From contig NC_088178.1 in NCBI RefSeq assembly GCF_028769735.1, forward strand, positions 682,001 to 746,000: a DNA stretch of 64,000 nt, written 5' to 3'. Positions 25,301-40,300 of the stretch are shown one piece after another (the stretch's first letter is position 1; each line of letters opens with the position of its first letter). The translations under genes and the position numbers were made by a program. Source of the DNA: Zonotrichia leucophrys gambelii (lineage: Eukaryota > Chordata > Aves > Passeriformes > Passerellidae). A model generated the notes under the pieces. It ran no database searches. It saw nothing but the letters and a program-made list of their open reading frames with translations, and had not been told where the DNA came from.

Positions 25301-28300
25301 CTGCCTTCAGGGCCTGCTTCACCTGGGCCTTCCTGCCTCTCGGGCACATCATCTTCACACTGGAAGCAGGAAAGGGTACCAGACTGGTTTAACAAGTTTC
25401 AATATTTTCAAGTCATCCATCAGTGAACATACAAGATATTCAGGCCAAAGAAGAAGAAAATCGCCCTAAAATGAAGTAAATTCCAGCAGCACAGAGAAAT
25501 TAGAACACAGGACTGGGAACAGCCTAAACAAGTAGAGAAGTGTGGAATACACATCAGCTTCTCAGCTGTGATGTGGTGAGCTGTCTCCCCTCCCATCTTT
25601 CATTTTCCATACCCAGGAAGACACAGTGTTCCTGAGACAGCAAGCATGTTCTTTACCCAGATGGGAAAAAATGTATTTTGACTGCATTCTAATATGTCAA
25701 AGAACATAAATAAGGTTTAGCTCCTGCAATGTCTTCCTGAGACCCCATTTTGTAAATCAATAACTTATACAGGGACAAAATCGTGGGCCTGTGCTGGCCC
25801 AGCTATTTTCTTTCCTCCATCCAGCATTTCCTGTCTGGCAGGATTGAGGAAAAGAAAAAATCCTGCAGCTGGCAGAGACCAGGACTCCACAGAGGCACTC
25901 CCAGCTACAGTTGTATCATCTGTCTTGCTTGTTTTGCCTTTTTCTAGAGTAATTTGGAAGGAAGAACAGAGAAGCCAAGAGTTTCCATTTGTTCATCCTG
26001 TCCCACTTTCCCTCTGCTGCAGATGAAAACCCAACACCAGCCAACACCTTCATCTTCTGTATGAAATTCCTGCAGCACATTTGTTGTATCTCTTTCCCAG
26101 GAACACGGGGAATTCCACCTCCCCCAGCCCCTTGCACAAAGAGATCATTCACATGTACAGACAGATCTCTCCGTTTGCAGCTCAGACTCCTGCAGATTGC
26201 AAATTAAGAGGGGAAGAAGACATGGGTAGTTTTACCTCTGATGCCAGTAATACCATTTAAAGTAGAGCTTTCCATTTCATGCAGTCTATAGGAATTACAC
26301 ACAATAAACACAGCCCATCATTCCAAACATTTTTACCACAACATGTCATAAGAAGTAGAAATAACACAGAACTGCAAAGACCTGGTTATTCAGAATGGAT
26401 GTTTGCCATTCTAAAACAGTGTCTCCCAGTTCTTAGACTCTCAAGAAATTTCTTTTAAGTAGAAATTTTTAAAGCCTATTTGAAACATGACTGTTTGCAA
26501 GAAAACACTTAGGCAGATATTTGGACCCCAGACCTTGATGGTATTTAAGCATATGTGCTTCCCTGCTTCACAGATTTACACATTCAGGAAAATCTTCAAA
26601 AGATCCAGTTGGCAGGCAAAGCTTGGATGTAGTTCCAATTTGGATCCTAAACTAACAATGCAAACTGTAAAATGAAGAGATTTAATCTTGCCTAAAATGC
26701 AGATTTCAACAGAAGTGTGTCTACAACCATGATCAAATAACCTCCTAACACTTGTTTTAACCTAAATATCTCCAGCTGACAGGGCCTCTATTACAATGAG
26801 TGTCCCTATTATTCATAAGCACAAAAATGCTTTTCTGGTCACATACCAAACTGTATCAGTATTACAGGTCTGTTCCCTTCTGCTCTGTGGCTCAGATAAA
26901 CAAATGCTATAAATCACAGAGGTGCAGGGCTGGAAAAGAGCTTCTACTTTAAAGGCACAGATTCATCTTTAACAAAAAAAAAAAAAAAAAAAAAAGAAAA
27001 AACAAAGAAAAAAGAGTTTGTGTCAACTCCAACATCCCTCTTCTTCCTCTGCTCCTTTGTCTCCAGGCTCCCAAACCAAGGCACTGTGTCCTAGGACACT
27101 GCAGCCCAAGCCAAGTAGCTCCATGTAAGAGCCTGAATGAGGGATGTGGGACTCCAGGGGCTCTCCAAAATGCAGTTTATTCCATCCAAGAGGTCACAGC
27201 AGTCCAGGGTTGTGGGTGACAGAGCTGTGCCCACAGCTGTCAGCTCCAGCTGCAGGCAGGCCTGGAGACACTTTGGTTTTGGTTACATTGCATTATATAC
27301 TTTTGCTTTTCTTTGCTGAGCATCTTAATACAGAAGAACCAATCAATACCTTAACTATTACCTATAGCCTATCATAACGACTATAATTACCATATTCATG
27401 TTACTGTTCTCCAATCACTAAAAGTTAGTGCATTACAGTTTAAGCTAGAAGTTGTTTTTCAGTTTTCTTGCAATGGAAAATTCTGAGACCTTTTTTCTAC
27501 TTGCAACATCAGCAGGCTTGTTTGCCTGTGCTTTCTGCTTGGTAAAAACATCTTCTTGTTTGCGGTGGGTTTATCCTTTGCTCTAAGCCATAAAAACCCC
27601 TTCTAACTAACACACCCTTTGCCTCCTTGGTTATCCAGTAAGACTGGCTCAGCAATTCTTTTCTTCTATATCAAAACTTGCTTCCATTTCTATTCCTTCT
27701 TCAGATTCTACATTAGAAAATCTTTCTGCCAAGCATCCATATCTGTGAGACCTTCTTGTCAAACTTTCATCCTTCCCAACACCTCCACAGCTCAGATGTT
27801 TTGCCCCAGCCAGGAAGGTTTCAGGACCAGGACACCATGCAGATATGATCACCAAGCTGCCCAGTAGCATGGTAGCCAAGCAGCTGGATATTAGTCATGG
27901 CGACAGAGAAAACCCACGTGTAAAGAACATTAAAACACCTCACATAAGCAGCTAGAAGCCACAAGGCCAAAGACAGACTTGGGAATCCCAGATTAAAATC
28001 TGCAGTGTCCATAATTTACAGTCCTACTCCAACTTCCCTGGTTAGAGGTTTCAGAACAGCACAAATACTGCTCTCCTGGGGATTTATTTCAGGAAGGAAT
28101 GGCATTAGACTCGATTGCTTTGGCAGTACAGTGACAAACACCATGCAGAGCTAATTTTATTGTAGCAACCTGCCTTATTAATATTAAAATAAGGAAGCCA
28201 GCCAATGCATTTTTAACAGGATCTCTCCATTATTTATTTCACAAACTGCACAAAAAATTTACTTTTGCTATGAAATACTTAGCCCGGCATAAAGTAAACA

Positions 28301-31300
28301 AGGTAAAAAAAAAAGGTCTTGCATATTATACTGTGACCTCAATTTCCAGTCCCATCTTTACAATCTAAGACTATTTACTGCTCTCCCAGGGGGTGAAAAA
28401 TCACGAAAACACCAGCCCAAGCTACAGGCTTTGCTTTGAGTATCAGTGTGAATTTATCTAATCTATGCAGCAGCCCAGGTACACACCTACACTCAGTCTG
28501 AGATACAGAAGTGCATATTTTCTTAGTCCAGTTCACAGAGAGAACAGCCAAGGCAACTACCCAGGGACCCCAATGGCCTTCCCACACTTGGGATGCTCCA
28601 CACCACTTCTGGAAGAGATCATTCCACAGCCACTTCCCAGAGAAGCATTTTGCTTGCAAACTGTTTGCTGCAATTAATGCTTCTCTCTGGTTCCATTGCA
28701 CACAAGGGAGGCGCCGGGATCAGCTCGAGGAATTGGTGCCACAGCCACATGAGCAAACATCAATGCCCTCCTCATCACCACACTGAGGCTTTTCCCATCA
28801 CTGTGATACCTGAGCTGGGCTGGTCAAACTGGGGGGTGTGGACCTGCCAGAGCGCCCCTGAGCAGTGTAACTTAGGAAAACTGATTAAGCAGAAGATAGA
28901 ATGAAGCTCCTCATTTCACTCCCACCATAACTCACCCCAAAGGAGCTTTCTATGCTAAAAGCTCCAAGCACTGCTGTTAGAAGTTTTCAGTATCCACTCA
29001 TTGGCAAGACTAAGAAAAGCAAGCACAAGCCTGATCAAAGTGACAAGCATATATTTACATGAGCTCCCTCCAAGCCAGTTTCTGAACTATCACCCTGCCC
29101 ACACTCCAGCAGAACCACCTCTCCTGTGGTAAAAGACCCAGGAGAAATAAACAGCTAAGCCTCAGAACAAATACACCTTCCAAGACACCACCCATCCCCA
29201 TCCCAGCTAAGGTAGCTCACAAACTACAAAACCTACCCCAGGCTCACAAATACACCTCTGGCTTAGTCAGACCTAAACGTGGTTTATGTCCCAAAAGCAT
29301 ATATTTAACAATTTTTGCAAGGCAGCCTAGAATTCAGTCTTTAACACACAAATTTTGCCCTAAACATTCCATCCCAATCTATTTCAAGTCAAATTATAAA
29401 AAAAAAAGGTGTCAGATCATTCCCAAAAAGTGTGAATTGGCTTGTGGTTAGACAATGCAGCAAGTGCATTAAAAAACCCCCAACACTGCCAAAGTCCTCC
29501 TGGCAGAATTGTTCTGAGCAGACAAGTCAGAGTCATGAAATACAGTGAACTGAAAAAAGCCATCAGATATGAAAGTGCTCAGAGGAAAAGAATAAGGGGT
29601 GGGAGAAAGGAGGGTGTGAAAAAGACATGGTGCTTTATGAATTTTCAGCCACATTCCATACATCTGAGGAAACAACTTGCATGCAATGTGTTGGAGAGAA
29701 ATTAAAGATTAAGAAGTTTCAACTTCAACAACAGAAATGAAGCTGTTCTTTTTGGTTTGAAATACAAAGCAATCCCACGTTATCAGAAATCAGAGAGCAG
29801 GTGTACCAACAGTGGATGGAGATAAATAAAACAAGTACTTCATCACATAAATACTTCATCAAAGAACCACACAGGCACCAGTGTGTTTACAGACATATGA
29901 GAAGGGAGCATTTTTTCCACTGCTTGCTCTATTTGAGGATTTTAGTGACTTGGTATGGAATAGATTTTGCTCTGCTCATACCTTTTGATTTACTAAAACT
30001 CCAAAAACTGATTTAATGAAAAATTCCTCGCAGATCCAGCGATATGCCATTAGCAGGACTGCAGAGGAAACACTCTGCTGTGCAAATTCATCTAGACTTT
30101 CCACACTATTCCTACTGATATAGGAACCTTTCAGGCTTATAAATCCTTACCTTAATAAATTCACTGTGCTCTGAGCAGGCAGTGGAATAGAAAGGGCCGT
30201 GCTGCCTGCACTGCTGTAAAACACAGCCGTGGCAGGGCTGGCTCCCCCAGAGATGCTCTTTTCTGACTGTGAGCTGCCACCTGTCGGCCCAGGACAGAGC
30301 CCAGCTCATCCCCACCGAGCTCTGCCTTTCCCCAGGCATCTTCCAAACCCCTCCAAGCACCAGCTCCCTGCCTCCACACCTGGACAAGCAGCCAACAATC
30401 TGCTGCTCACGCTACCCATGGAGAAACAAGCCTGCTGGAACATGGACAAGATGTTTAACCCATGGATAGATGCACTAGGTCAACCCCCTGACACTAATCC
30501 TTGAGCAGAGCAACACAAAGCAACTGCCAGCTGAATCCTTCAGTGCCCATTCCCAGCCCACAGGACCGACTCCAGGTCTAGACAGAAAACATTTACTCAC
30601 CCACCACTCAGATCTTAACTACTCTCAGCCCACAGCCTGGTATCACAAAGGTGGGTAGGAGCACATTTAGATCCTCACTGCAGGGCTCAGGAAAGGCAAG
30701 GCAGTCACATAAATCAAGCCAATAAAGTGCTTCTGCAGCTTTTACTGAGTGCTCGTTCCGAGCCACTCATAATTCAGACATTGGTTTTGATGTGACATAA
30801 CATATGTTAACTTCTGTAATTACACATCTTTAAACAGAACACAGCTTTTTGGTTGGTTTTTTTTTCCTAATTAAACACCATAGCCAGAAATAACAGTATC
30901 AGACATGCTTTCTTAATTAATACAGCCATATATCTATCTGCAGGAGGGAAAATGTGAAAAGGAGCAATCTGAGCAGATGAATGCAAAAGGGACAGCACTA
31001 TTTTCATTAATAGCACCATAAACAACACTAAATGGATTTCCTCATAGACAAGACAGGATCCAGATTAGATTTATGCAGGGAAAGATAGATGGTGTAAAAA
31101 CCCATTCCCAAATGGTGCACATACCAATTAAATCTCCAGATATTTGCATAGAATGTCAGTTTTCCACAAACATGAGTGCTCCCAACATTGAAGTTACGCT
31201 CGTATCGCATTCAGCAATTAAAATAAAAAAAAATGAAGTCCTGTGTTTCCTCAAGGCCTTTTAGCTTTTAAATTTCTATGCCTCTTGTAAGAATTACTAC

Positions 31301-34300
31301 TCACAACAGCACTCCCAAGAGCTTACTCTTGGCAAAGAGTGAAAAAGAGAAGGTGCTGAGGGAAGACAGAAAATGTGAACACAGCTCTTACCCATGTTCA
31401 AACAAGCCTCTCTGGCAGTAGCCACGGGCCTGAGGCACTAGAGCACATCAGTCCTTTATCCCATCCCTCCCCACTCATTTGGGAGGCTCTTTAAGAGCTC
31501 TGCAATACAGCAAAAGCACGAAGCCTTTAAATGAGCTCGGCAGTGCTGCCTAATCTTTGGAGCTGCAAGGTTTTAAAAAAGAATGTTAAAATCCCAATGC
31601 TCACTGCATTATATATTCAGACAGAACATGGAAACTCAACATCCTAAGACCAACACGTGACAGGGCAGACCTTAACTGGGAGAGCGTTCTGCAAGGCTCA
31701 TGAAATGCAACACACAGATAATGCCTTGCACTGCTTTTTGCCCCCTGCCTGCAGCTGTAATTCCCCTTGCCCACGGCCATTTGCTCCATGGTGGCAAGAG
31801 AGGAGCCCCTGGAGACAGAAAGCTGCAGCTCCCTGCAGCAACAGCACACCTGGAGCTAGGGGAACACAGGGAACAGCACCTGCCCTCCAGGAGAGAGGAG
31901 ACAGAGCTCTGGGTAAGGGCCTGCCATGCCCCTCTCCACATTCCTGAAGGAAAACTCCTCCTGAGGGAAAAGTGCTTCATTTCAGAGGATCCTCTCAAGC
32001 TCAGACCCAGGTTGCTGACAGTGGGACACCACAAACAGATGCTGACATTTAATTCCAAAGGCTGCAAAGATAATCAGAACATACCAAAGGCACTGGCTGC
32101 TCCCTGGCACTGGAGGGCAGGAGAGGCACCGAAATGTCTCAAAATCCCTCCTGTTTCCCCAACAGCCTGGGAAGGAGCTCCCTGTGCTGGATTTCAGCAA
32201 AGTACCAGTGTGATCATGGTAAACCTTCCTACCAGCACACCAGTCCCCACCATTTGCTCCTCACACAGCTCAAGGGCCTGTCTGCTGAACCCCATCCAGA
32301 ACACGTCAGCTGTAACGTCAAGCTCAACAAATTCTGCAATTCAGACATTACCAGACACAGCAGATTCAATAAATTATAAGCCTTTCTGATCAGTTCAGAC
32401 TTCTCTTTTACAGTGTTTTACTTTGACATGCTGTCTAGAAAAAAAAAAAAACACTTCTTAATTGTGCATTCACTGTGTCAGGCAAAGACAAATGTTGGTA
32501 ACTGCACATCTTCCAGTGTAGCACAGGAAGAAGGCACCATGACAAGTTCAAAGTAGGCTACAACAGACTTGTCAGCCACACTGAGGTGAGGAAAATTCTG
32601 CAGGAGAAACCTCAGGAATGCTGCACCCTCTGCTCAGGTTTAGCAGATGGCTTTTAAAAAAGGAGTGCTCCTTAGCAGCTACTGAATCCAGCAACAGTAA
32701 TAGCAGAAAAAGGGCAAAAACATAAATGGTGAGAGTTGCTAGGAAGACAGGAGGACAAAGAGAATAGAAGTGTAAGCTGAGGGAATAAGGGAGGAAAACC
32801 AAAAAATGAAAGCTGACAGACTAATATAGCCCATAAAGATCTGGAAAGTAATTACGCCTCTGAGTCAGAATCAATAAGGTTAATAAAATTCCCTCCTCTG
32901 TCCTCACTGGAATTGATGAAGACATGGAAAAAATGCAGAAAACTACTTTTCACTGAAACTAGTGCCCAAGGTTTCCTGGTTTTCTACTAGGGGGAGCATC
33001 GAGCTGGGCTGCTACTTTAACACTTTCCTCAATAACATGGTTTATGGAACAGCAGTGACTGTCAGGTTTTCTGTAAAAGGAAGGCATTGCAACAAGATTA
33101 GACCAAGCATAAGCCTTACACTGTACTGGAAATAGCCAGTGAGCCAAACTAGACCATGACAAACAAAAGATTAATCAAATGGCAAACCTAAGGGTCAGAA
33201 GGCATGTTTATCTTCATTTTTGCCCACCAGAAATAATTAAACTGAGTTCATTTTGGCATGTGGAGACACACGCAGGAATTCCAAGCAGAAGAGACATAAT
33301 AGCTCTATTTGTTGATTGCTACAAATTCACAAAAGGGGAGGGGCATCCAATTTCACTCAGAGGCCCAGAAGCAGACAGGGGGAATTAGAGGAAACAAGAA
33401 CCAGTGTTTGTACAACATCTCCTGATGATCATGAGGGATATAACATCACTACACCCATTTAAAAAGCTCAACAGCCTCCACACATAATCAAATTACAGGG
33501 CACACAGATTAATTTCAGCTGTAGAAATAAAAGAAGCACAGGCAGTATTCCTCCCTGGAAACAGGAAGAATATTGTGCTCACAAATTGCTGCTATTACCT
33601 GGCCAAACCATCACAGATTTGGAGAAAGCTGGGGTGGTATCATTGAAATTTAAAATGCGAGGTAAATAAGAATTAGTCAAATATTGAATGTGCTAAAAAG
33701 GGAAGTTTATATCAATTATATCCTTCTCAGAGAGAATGAGAACTCCCCAGGTGTGCCTCCCAAGTTCAGTGAAGGAGACAGCTTCAACTACAGGTTTTCA
33801 GCTGTGTCTTGTACACTTGGATTTGTTCTGTGTGAATAAGAATCAATAAATGGCATTTGAGAATAATGTGCCAGTACATGATCACCAAAGCAACAGCAGA
33901 CGTTGAGACATCACAGCAGTGAATATCTGAGATGGAAATTCACAAGGGGTGTCAAAAGCCTTTGAAAACCTTGTCCATCAATTACTGGCCCAGTGCTTTA
34001 ATGCAATTAACAGGAGAGAATTCCCAAGCAGACACTTCAGTGCATCGATGTGAGCCTCCAATTCAGATTGTTCTTAAGTCTTTATAGATCTAACAGAGTT
34101 TGTGATTGCTTCTTCTAAAGAGCTGGCCAGTGCAAGGTTTGAACTTCCACTTACTGCCCCTGGAGTCACCAACCTGCTGACAGACGAGCACAGTAAATTC
34201 AGAGAACCTGAATAATGTTTACCATGGATTATGGATCCCAGTTTATCATGGATTATGGATCCCCTCCTCCTTCTCCTGCACAGCAACACAGTTTGCTCCT

Positions 34301-37300
34301 TTAGCTATTTCCCCTCCCAGTTTATAAATTCACATGGCCAGGGAAGGACCTGCCACAGGCCCCAGGATCCTGGTTCAGCAGACACTGCAGCTCTGCCCTG
34401 CCAAAAACCACAAACTGGAGGTGCCCTGAAGGGATCTCTTACCTAACACACAAAAGCAGCCAACCCCCAGAACCAGCCCAGGCTACCAACCATGCCTGTC
34501 CTTGCCACAACTACCTCACAGTGAGTTCTGACTACATTAGCACTACCTTTTACTACCTTCCATCATCTCTGAGTTTATCATTTCAGGAATCACTTAACTC
34601 TTGGTTCTGAAAACGTAAGTACATGCAAAAGTCAGCTTGTGGAAGCTTTTCCCAGCTCAGGTTCAAAAGATTAAGAATTCCATGCAGAGCTTGAGCTCCT
34701 TGTCCATCATGTGTCATGAATACCCTTGTACCTCTGAAAATCCTTTAGAGCTGATGGAAGTGTTCAATTTGCAGGGAAAGAAAACAGTGTTGCTAAGGAA
34801 CTGCAAAGGAAAAAAGGCCAGAGTGTGGTAGCCTGAAATGAAATTATTTAAATTAATTGGCCGTTGATATGTTGGGTATTTGGCACATTATCAGCAATTC
34901 AGCAGGCTTTGTTTTAAACTTGGGCAGAAAGAACAGTCAGAACATGATTGTACACTTAATTTAGGGATTAGCTCCATTCTCTCTTCTCACACAACAGACC
35001 CTCTTCATCTTGATGGATTTCAGACAAAATTTTAAAAGCAAATCACATGAATATCAGTTTGAACTAAAGCTATGCCTACTGTTATATGTTACTGCATATA
35101 ACAGTATGTTATATGCATACTGTGTCTATGTTACTGAGACTTCTTTCCTTTTAAATGAAGACAAAGGGTTCTCTCCAAATTTATTCTCACTGGTAGACCA
35201 ACAGATGTACTTTTCCAGCAAGTACTGGCTTTTACACTTTGCTCATTTTGGCAGAGATCTCAGCCATGCACAGAACCAAATGTATTTCATGGATTTTTGT
35301 TTTGCAACATTTTCACTTCAGGAAAATTGTTTGTAATCATTAAAGATTTCATTCAGTGGAAGATTTTTCAAGTTCTCAACTGAGAATTTCAATTTCAATT
35401 GTTTTAAAGAGCATTCCCTTCCCTTTCTCCTATTTTTTGAGACAGATCTTTCCTGAGTGAAGGTTTTTATCTCTTCTTTTACCTTTTTCCTTCACTTTAC
35501 TGAAATAGAAGAGAGTTAAGACTGCAGAGACTGCACATCTGGTGTGTTAACTTACAAGATGTCAGGTAGCAAAGTGACAACCTCACCCTCCCCCTCTCTT
35601 ACTGAGATTTTGGGGTTTTATTGCTGAACACTGGCTGATGAGCAGGCTTTGCCACATGAATAAAAATAACAAAAAATAACCAAATAACAACAGCCAGCAA
35701 ATACCAATATCTAACAGCAATAAAACTTAACACTTTTATGAAACAAACAAACAGCAGGTTTTCATGAGTGGTTTCCAAGGAGCTGATTCACTGACCAAAA
35801 TGAGGTGTGTGACCCACCACTGCCTCCTTGCATCCTTGCCAGTGCACTCCTAGATCTTCATTTGCTTTGCACCTAAAGGCTGAATTTATTGTTGCTTTAA
35901 CTTTCTTGTGATGGAGAATCACAAAACCCACTAGTTATGCTGTAACTATATTCTTTTTTTCCCCCTTGTAAATATCTATTTTTATTGGAGCATGAAAACT
36001 GCTGGATGAACACCATACAATAAATGTTTCCATTAATACAATGAGCTTTACATACACAAGCTAACTCCAACTTCCAGTCTATACAATTTTTCTCTGGTCT
36101 ATTAAAAAAAATATTCAGACTCTCAAGCCTTTCCAAACACTGTTTGGGACAGTTATGGAGTAAAAACATTTAATATGCATCCCATGCTTTTTGAAAAACA
36201 TGAGTACAGCAGGTGAGAATTGCAGTGAAAGACACACCAGTATGTGTGGCCATGAGAGATAACATTGTATTACCATAGTTCTTTCATCCCTTTTTGGGAA
36301 TTGCAAAACTTGAAGCCTTCAGAGAAAATAACACAGGTGCTGCCCCACTCCCTGAATTCATGTCACATTTCACTTGTCACTCTTTTGCAACAGAAATAAA
36401 ATTTTTTAACAAAAAAAAAAAAAAAAAAAACCTGCTACTTCAGATGAAAAACAAGAAAAAGGTAAAAGAGAAGTTGAAAGTAAAAAGTTGTCCAGCAGTG
36501 TGTTTTTTCTGAAATCTCAAGGCACCCTTCACATAAGTAGATGGCACTGCCACTCACAGCTCAGCCTCTTGTGCTCCCTCTTCTGTGCAGCAAATAATTG
36601 TAGTGCAGCAAGAGTGGTCCCTTTCCTCAAAATAATTCTTGTAATGTTGTTACAAAAAGGATTCTTTCCCTTGAACTGTTTTCCATTTGTACAAGTGTTT
36701 TCCTTCTGAAGACACTGTTTTTATATTGCAGCTTTCCTGCTTTGCTGGCCCCTAAAAAGGTTCCAGAAAAACAGGGGAAAGACATATATAGGTTCAAGAA
36801 AGACCACACACCTTAGACACCACAAGATAATCAGCAGGTAGGGCTTCTGACCTACAAAGTCCTTTGCCAAAAAACTAAGAAATTCTGTGAGCCTGTCATC
36901 TTGAAGCAGACTGAGCGGTAATTAGTGTCTGACTAGATGATGGCTACTTCTGAACACTTTCTATGTACTAACAGCTTTTACTAACAGAAAAAACAACATA
37001 CTTTAGTGTGTTCTCAAAGGTCATTAGTTACCTCAAGGGCAGGAGCTGCCATTTGAGACCTTGTTGTTTGCAAAAAGTATTATTTGCCTTACCTGCTCTA
37101 CCCAACAGTGCCAACACAGCCAGCATTCACTGCTAACCTGTTTGCCTGCCCTGCAGAACCACTCACAGCTCAGTGTGGGAGCCCAAGACCCAGAAGCAGA
37201 GGGACTGAAGAGATTCACTTACCTCCACAGTGGCCTCACCCACACTGGAAATAGAAATCAGGGAATTCAGGCAGGGGAGGGAGTTTGATAAAGAGAAAGC

Positions 37301-40300
37301 ACTGTGGTGGTGTTAAAAGGGGTCCCAGGACGAGGGAAGAGAGAAGAATGTTGACTCCATGTTTCAGAAGGCTGATTTATTATTTTATGATATATATTGT
37401 ATTAAAAGAAAATGATATACTAAAACTATACTAAAAGAACAGAAGAAAGGATTTCATCAGAAAGCTAGAAAGGAAAGGAATGGAATGATAATAAAATCTT
37501 GTGACTGACCAGAGAGTCTGAGACAGCTGGACTTTATTGGCCATTAATTAAAAACAACCACATGGACCAATCAAAGATGCACCTGTTGCATTCCACAGCA
37601 GCAGATAATCATTGTGTTTCTTTTTCTTCTTCCTGAGGCTTCTCAGGAGATAAAGCCCTGGGAAAGGGATTTTTCATAAAACGTGCCTGTGACAAAGAAC
37701 CCCTAAGCTTTGCACACAGAAAGCTTAGAGAAGGGAAAGGAAACAAACTTTTTTGAAGCTGCAGTCACTTACCTGCCAAGGCACCAGGCCAGCACCCATG
37801 ACACCCCGCTGGTGACACAGCCGCTGTCCCAGGTGACTCGTGCACAGGGTGGGGGGAGGACACAGCATGCTCACCGTGCACACAGAGGTGTGGTCCCCAG
37901 TCTGCACTCTGTTGAGGGCCAGCAGCCGCTGCAGGAGGCCGGGGCAGTGCAGCAGCCAGGAGAAGGCCAGCAGCAGCTCCCGGCTGCCCGCGGAGCCGTC
38001 GGCCGGCAGCCGCCGGAGCTGGGGCCGCCTGTAGCCGTGGTACCACAGGGCCCACTGCACAAACCTCACCTGGGCACCTGCAACAGCAAAACACCACAGG
38101 GTGACACCCTGCAGCACTGCAGGCACCCACCCGGCCCCACAGTGCTGCCTCCTCGGAGGGCAGCACCTTCACCCAGCCTCAGGAGGGCAGCGGGGACTTG
38201 GTCTTTATCAAGGGTCATTGTAGCCTTGAGCTGGAGATAGAAATGGGCTGGATGAGATGCTTGGGGTTTTGTGTAGAATGGCTGAATCTTTATTGTACAT
38301 AGCTTACTTTTATATGGTGTTAGAAGTACCCTGTTTGAATTTAATTGGATAGCAAATTACTGAAACTCAGTTGATTGGTTGGTAATGGCTAATGTACATG
38401 TTGATAAAACTTTTTTCTTTCCAGATAGTTTATATTTTTTCTTTATGGACTCACAGGATAGACTTTTTATTTTTGTAGCTGTGAACTCTTTTCTCATAAG
38501 AATAGATTGTACATACATACATACAGTACATAAACTGATTTTTATTTTTATAATTTTTTTCCTCAGGTTAGTTTAGCCAGAATAGTAAGGTTTGAACCAT
38601 GTTTTATAAGGCTTTCCTTTTATAAGGTTTTATCTATAAGCAACAATCAGCAACTGGTGAAGGACAGGAGGGAAAGGATAAAAGCCTTCGTTATACTGCC
38701 CCATTCTGATTGCAGGAACTGCTGCTCAGGGAAAAGAAGAAATTCAAAGTTGGGATCAAGACCCGTAATGGCCTCCTGGAAATTAACAAAGGCAACAAAG
38801 GCAACTAGCCACCCCCACTCCAATTCACCTATTCATTTTTTATGAGTCACCAAGCATGCTATGAATTAGTAAACACTCAGAACCACTCTACTCCTGAGCT
38901 AAACTGGAATTTAGAGATAGGAGCTTCACAGCCTGCTGCAAATCTCTGAGCACCAGAGAGGAGAGATAATGCAGCACAGCACATGGGCTATTAAATTCTC
39001 AGGAATGCTCTGATCCATATTCCTTCACACCAGCAAATGTTACCTGACAGCTACAAGACAGGCACAGCAGGGCTGTAAAGTACTGAGGAAACATAGAGAA
39101 AGTTATTATTAAGAAAGGTTCTGCCCAATAAACCTTGGCTCTGTACTAAGGCAAAAACAGAATAAAGAACATAATTAGGGGGACAATGAAAACAACATGT
39201 ACTGGCTAAGAACCAAGAGCTGTAAAAGGAAGACCTGCTCAAAAAGTTTCTGAAGTTCTCTGAGGGCTACAAGAAGCAAGTGATTAAGGAAGATTCAACC
39301 AGTGCAAGACATCTAGACTTCCCACTGGGATGCAGCTTGCACAAAGAAACCAAGGCACTGCAGTGGGGGGAGAGGAAAAGCCTTGCATCAATGACAAGTA
39401 CCCAGCAGACAAGAACCAGAGGGCAGGAACAAACAGTGGTTTCACATGAGGGCTCTGTGCTAAACAGCTGCTGTTCAAACAACTCAAAATGACACTCAGA
39501 CAACGTGACAGTGACAGAAAACTTGGTGCTGATGTGATATTTGTAGTAAAGAATGCAGGCAGATCATGAAGGACTGCAGAACCTTGAGCCCAAGCTTTAA
39601 AAAGACAGATAAAAGTATTTTTAGAAAAAATGAAAAATTATGTGCACAAAGAAAGGAATGTTCCTAACTGTACTGACTTACAACATGAGACTGGACCTGG
39701 AAGTGCTCTGTGGGCTCAGGAACACCATCTCAGATGATAAGGATTTTAATGACAGTATCACAATTGGTTCTGACAGGCATCCAAAGGCAAACTCAGTGTG
39801 AGAAACCTAGCAAGGACACTGAACAGAACACAAGTACCCACTGTGACCCTGTGATTATTTCTTCTCTCCCATTAAGGCTACAGAAAATTTGGAAAGAAAT
39901 GAAGAGAAAGGACAAGTACAACCACAAGAACAGAACAGCTGCACTGTAAGAAGCGATGAAGTAGGCCAAGAAGAGCAAGAATGGATATGACAAAACTCTT
40001 CAAAATCCTGAGTGCTGTGCAATTGGTGAAGAGTGGATGATTTGTTTGCACAACACTCAACACAAGAACTGTGAGCCAACAAAGTTAGCAAGCATGTGAG
40101 TCAAAACATGATAAAAGAGATGCTCTTCACACACGCAGCAAAATTCTGAAATTGCTCACTGTGGGACTCTATGGACTCCTAAGAGTCACTCAGGCTCAAG
40201 GAGAAACTGGATTCACAGAACAGCAGTTCATGGAAACTTATGAAACACAAACATATCCTCTCTGGATTGCAAAGTGTGAGATGGAAACTGCTGGAGGCTG

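Larger units (their letters stand above)
25360..37874 (-). other. TEDC1 intron 3 (12.5 kb)
   Basis: Contains two LTR-like repeats (27.1-27.6 kb and 37.3-37.7 kb), poly-A tracts at 26974-26995 and 36411-36430, an inverted-repeat cluster at 35077-35117 and a short duplication near 34223. The rest is AT-rich sequence without supported genes. Confidence 0.7.

Noticed and set aside
37710..38240. Plus-strand frame of 176 codons.
   Set aside because: Antisense shadow of TEDC1 exon 3, whose minus-strand product is clearly recognised.
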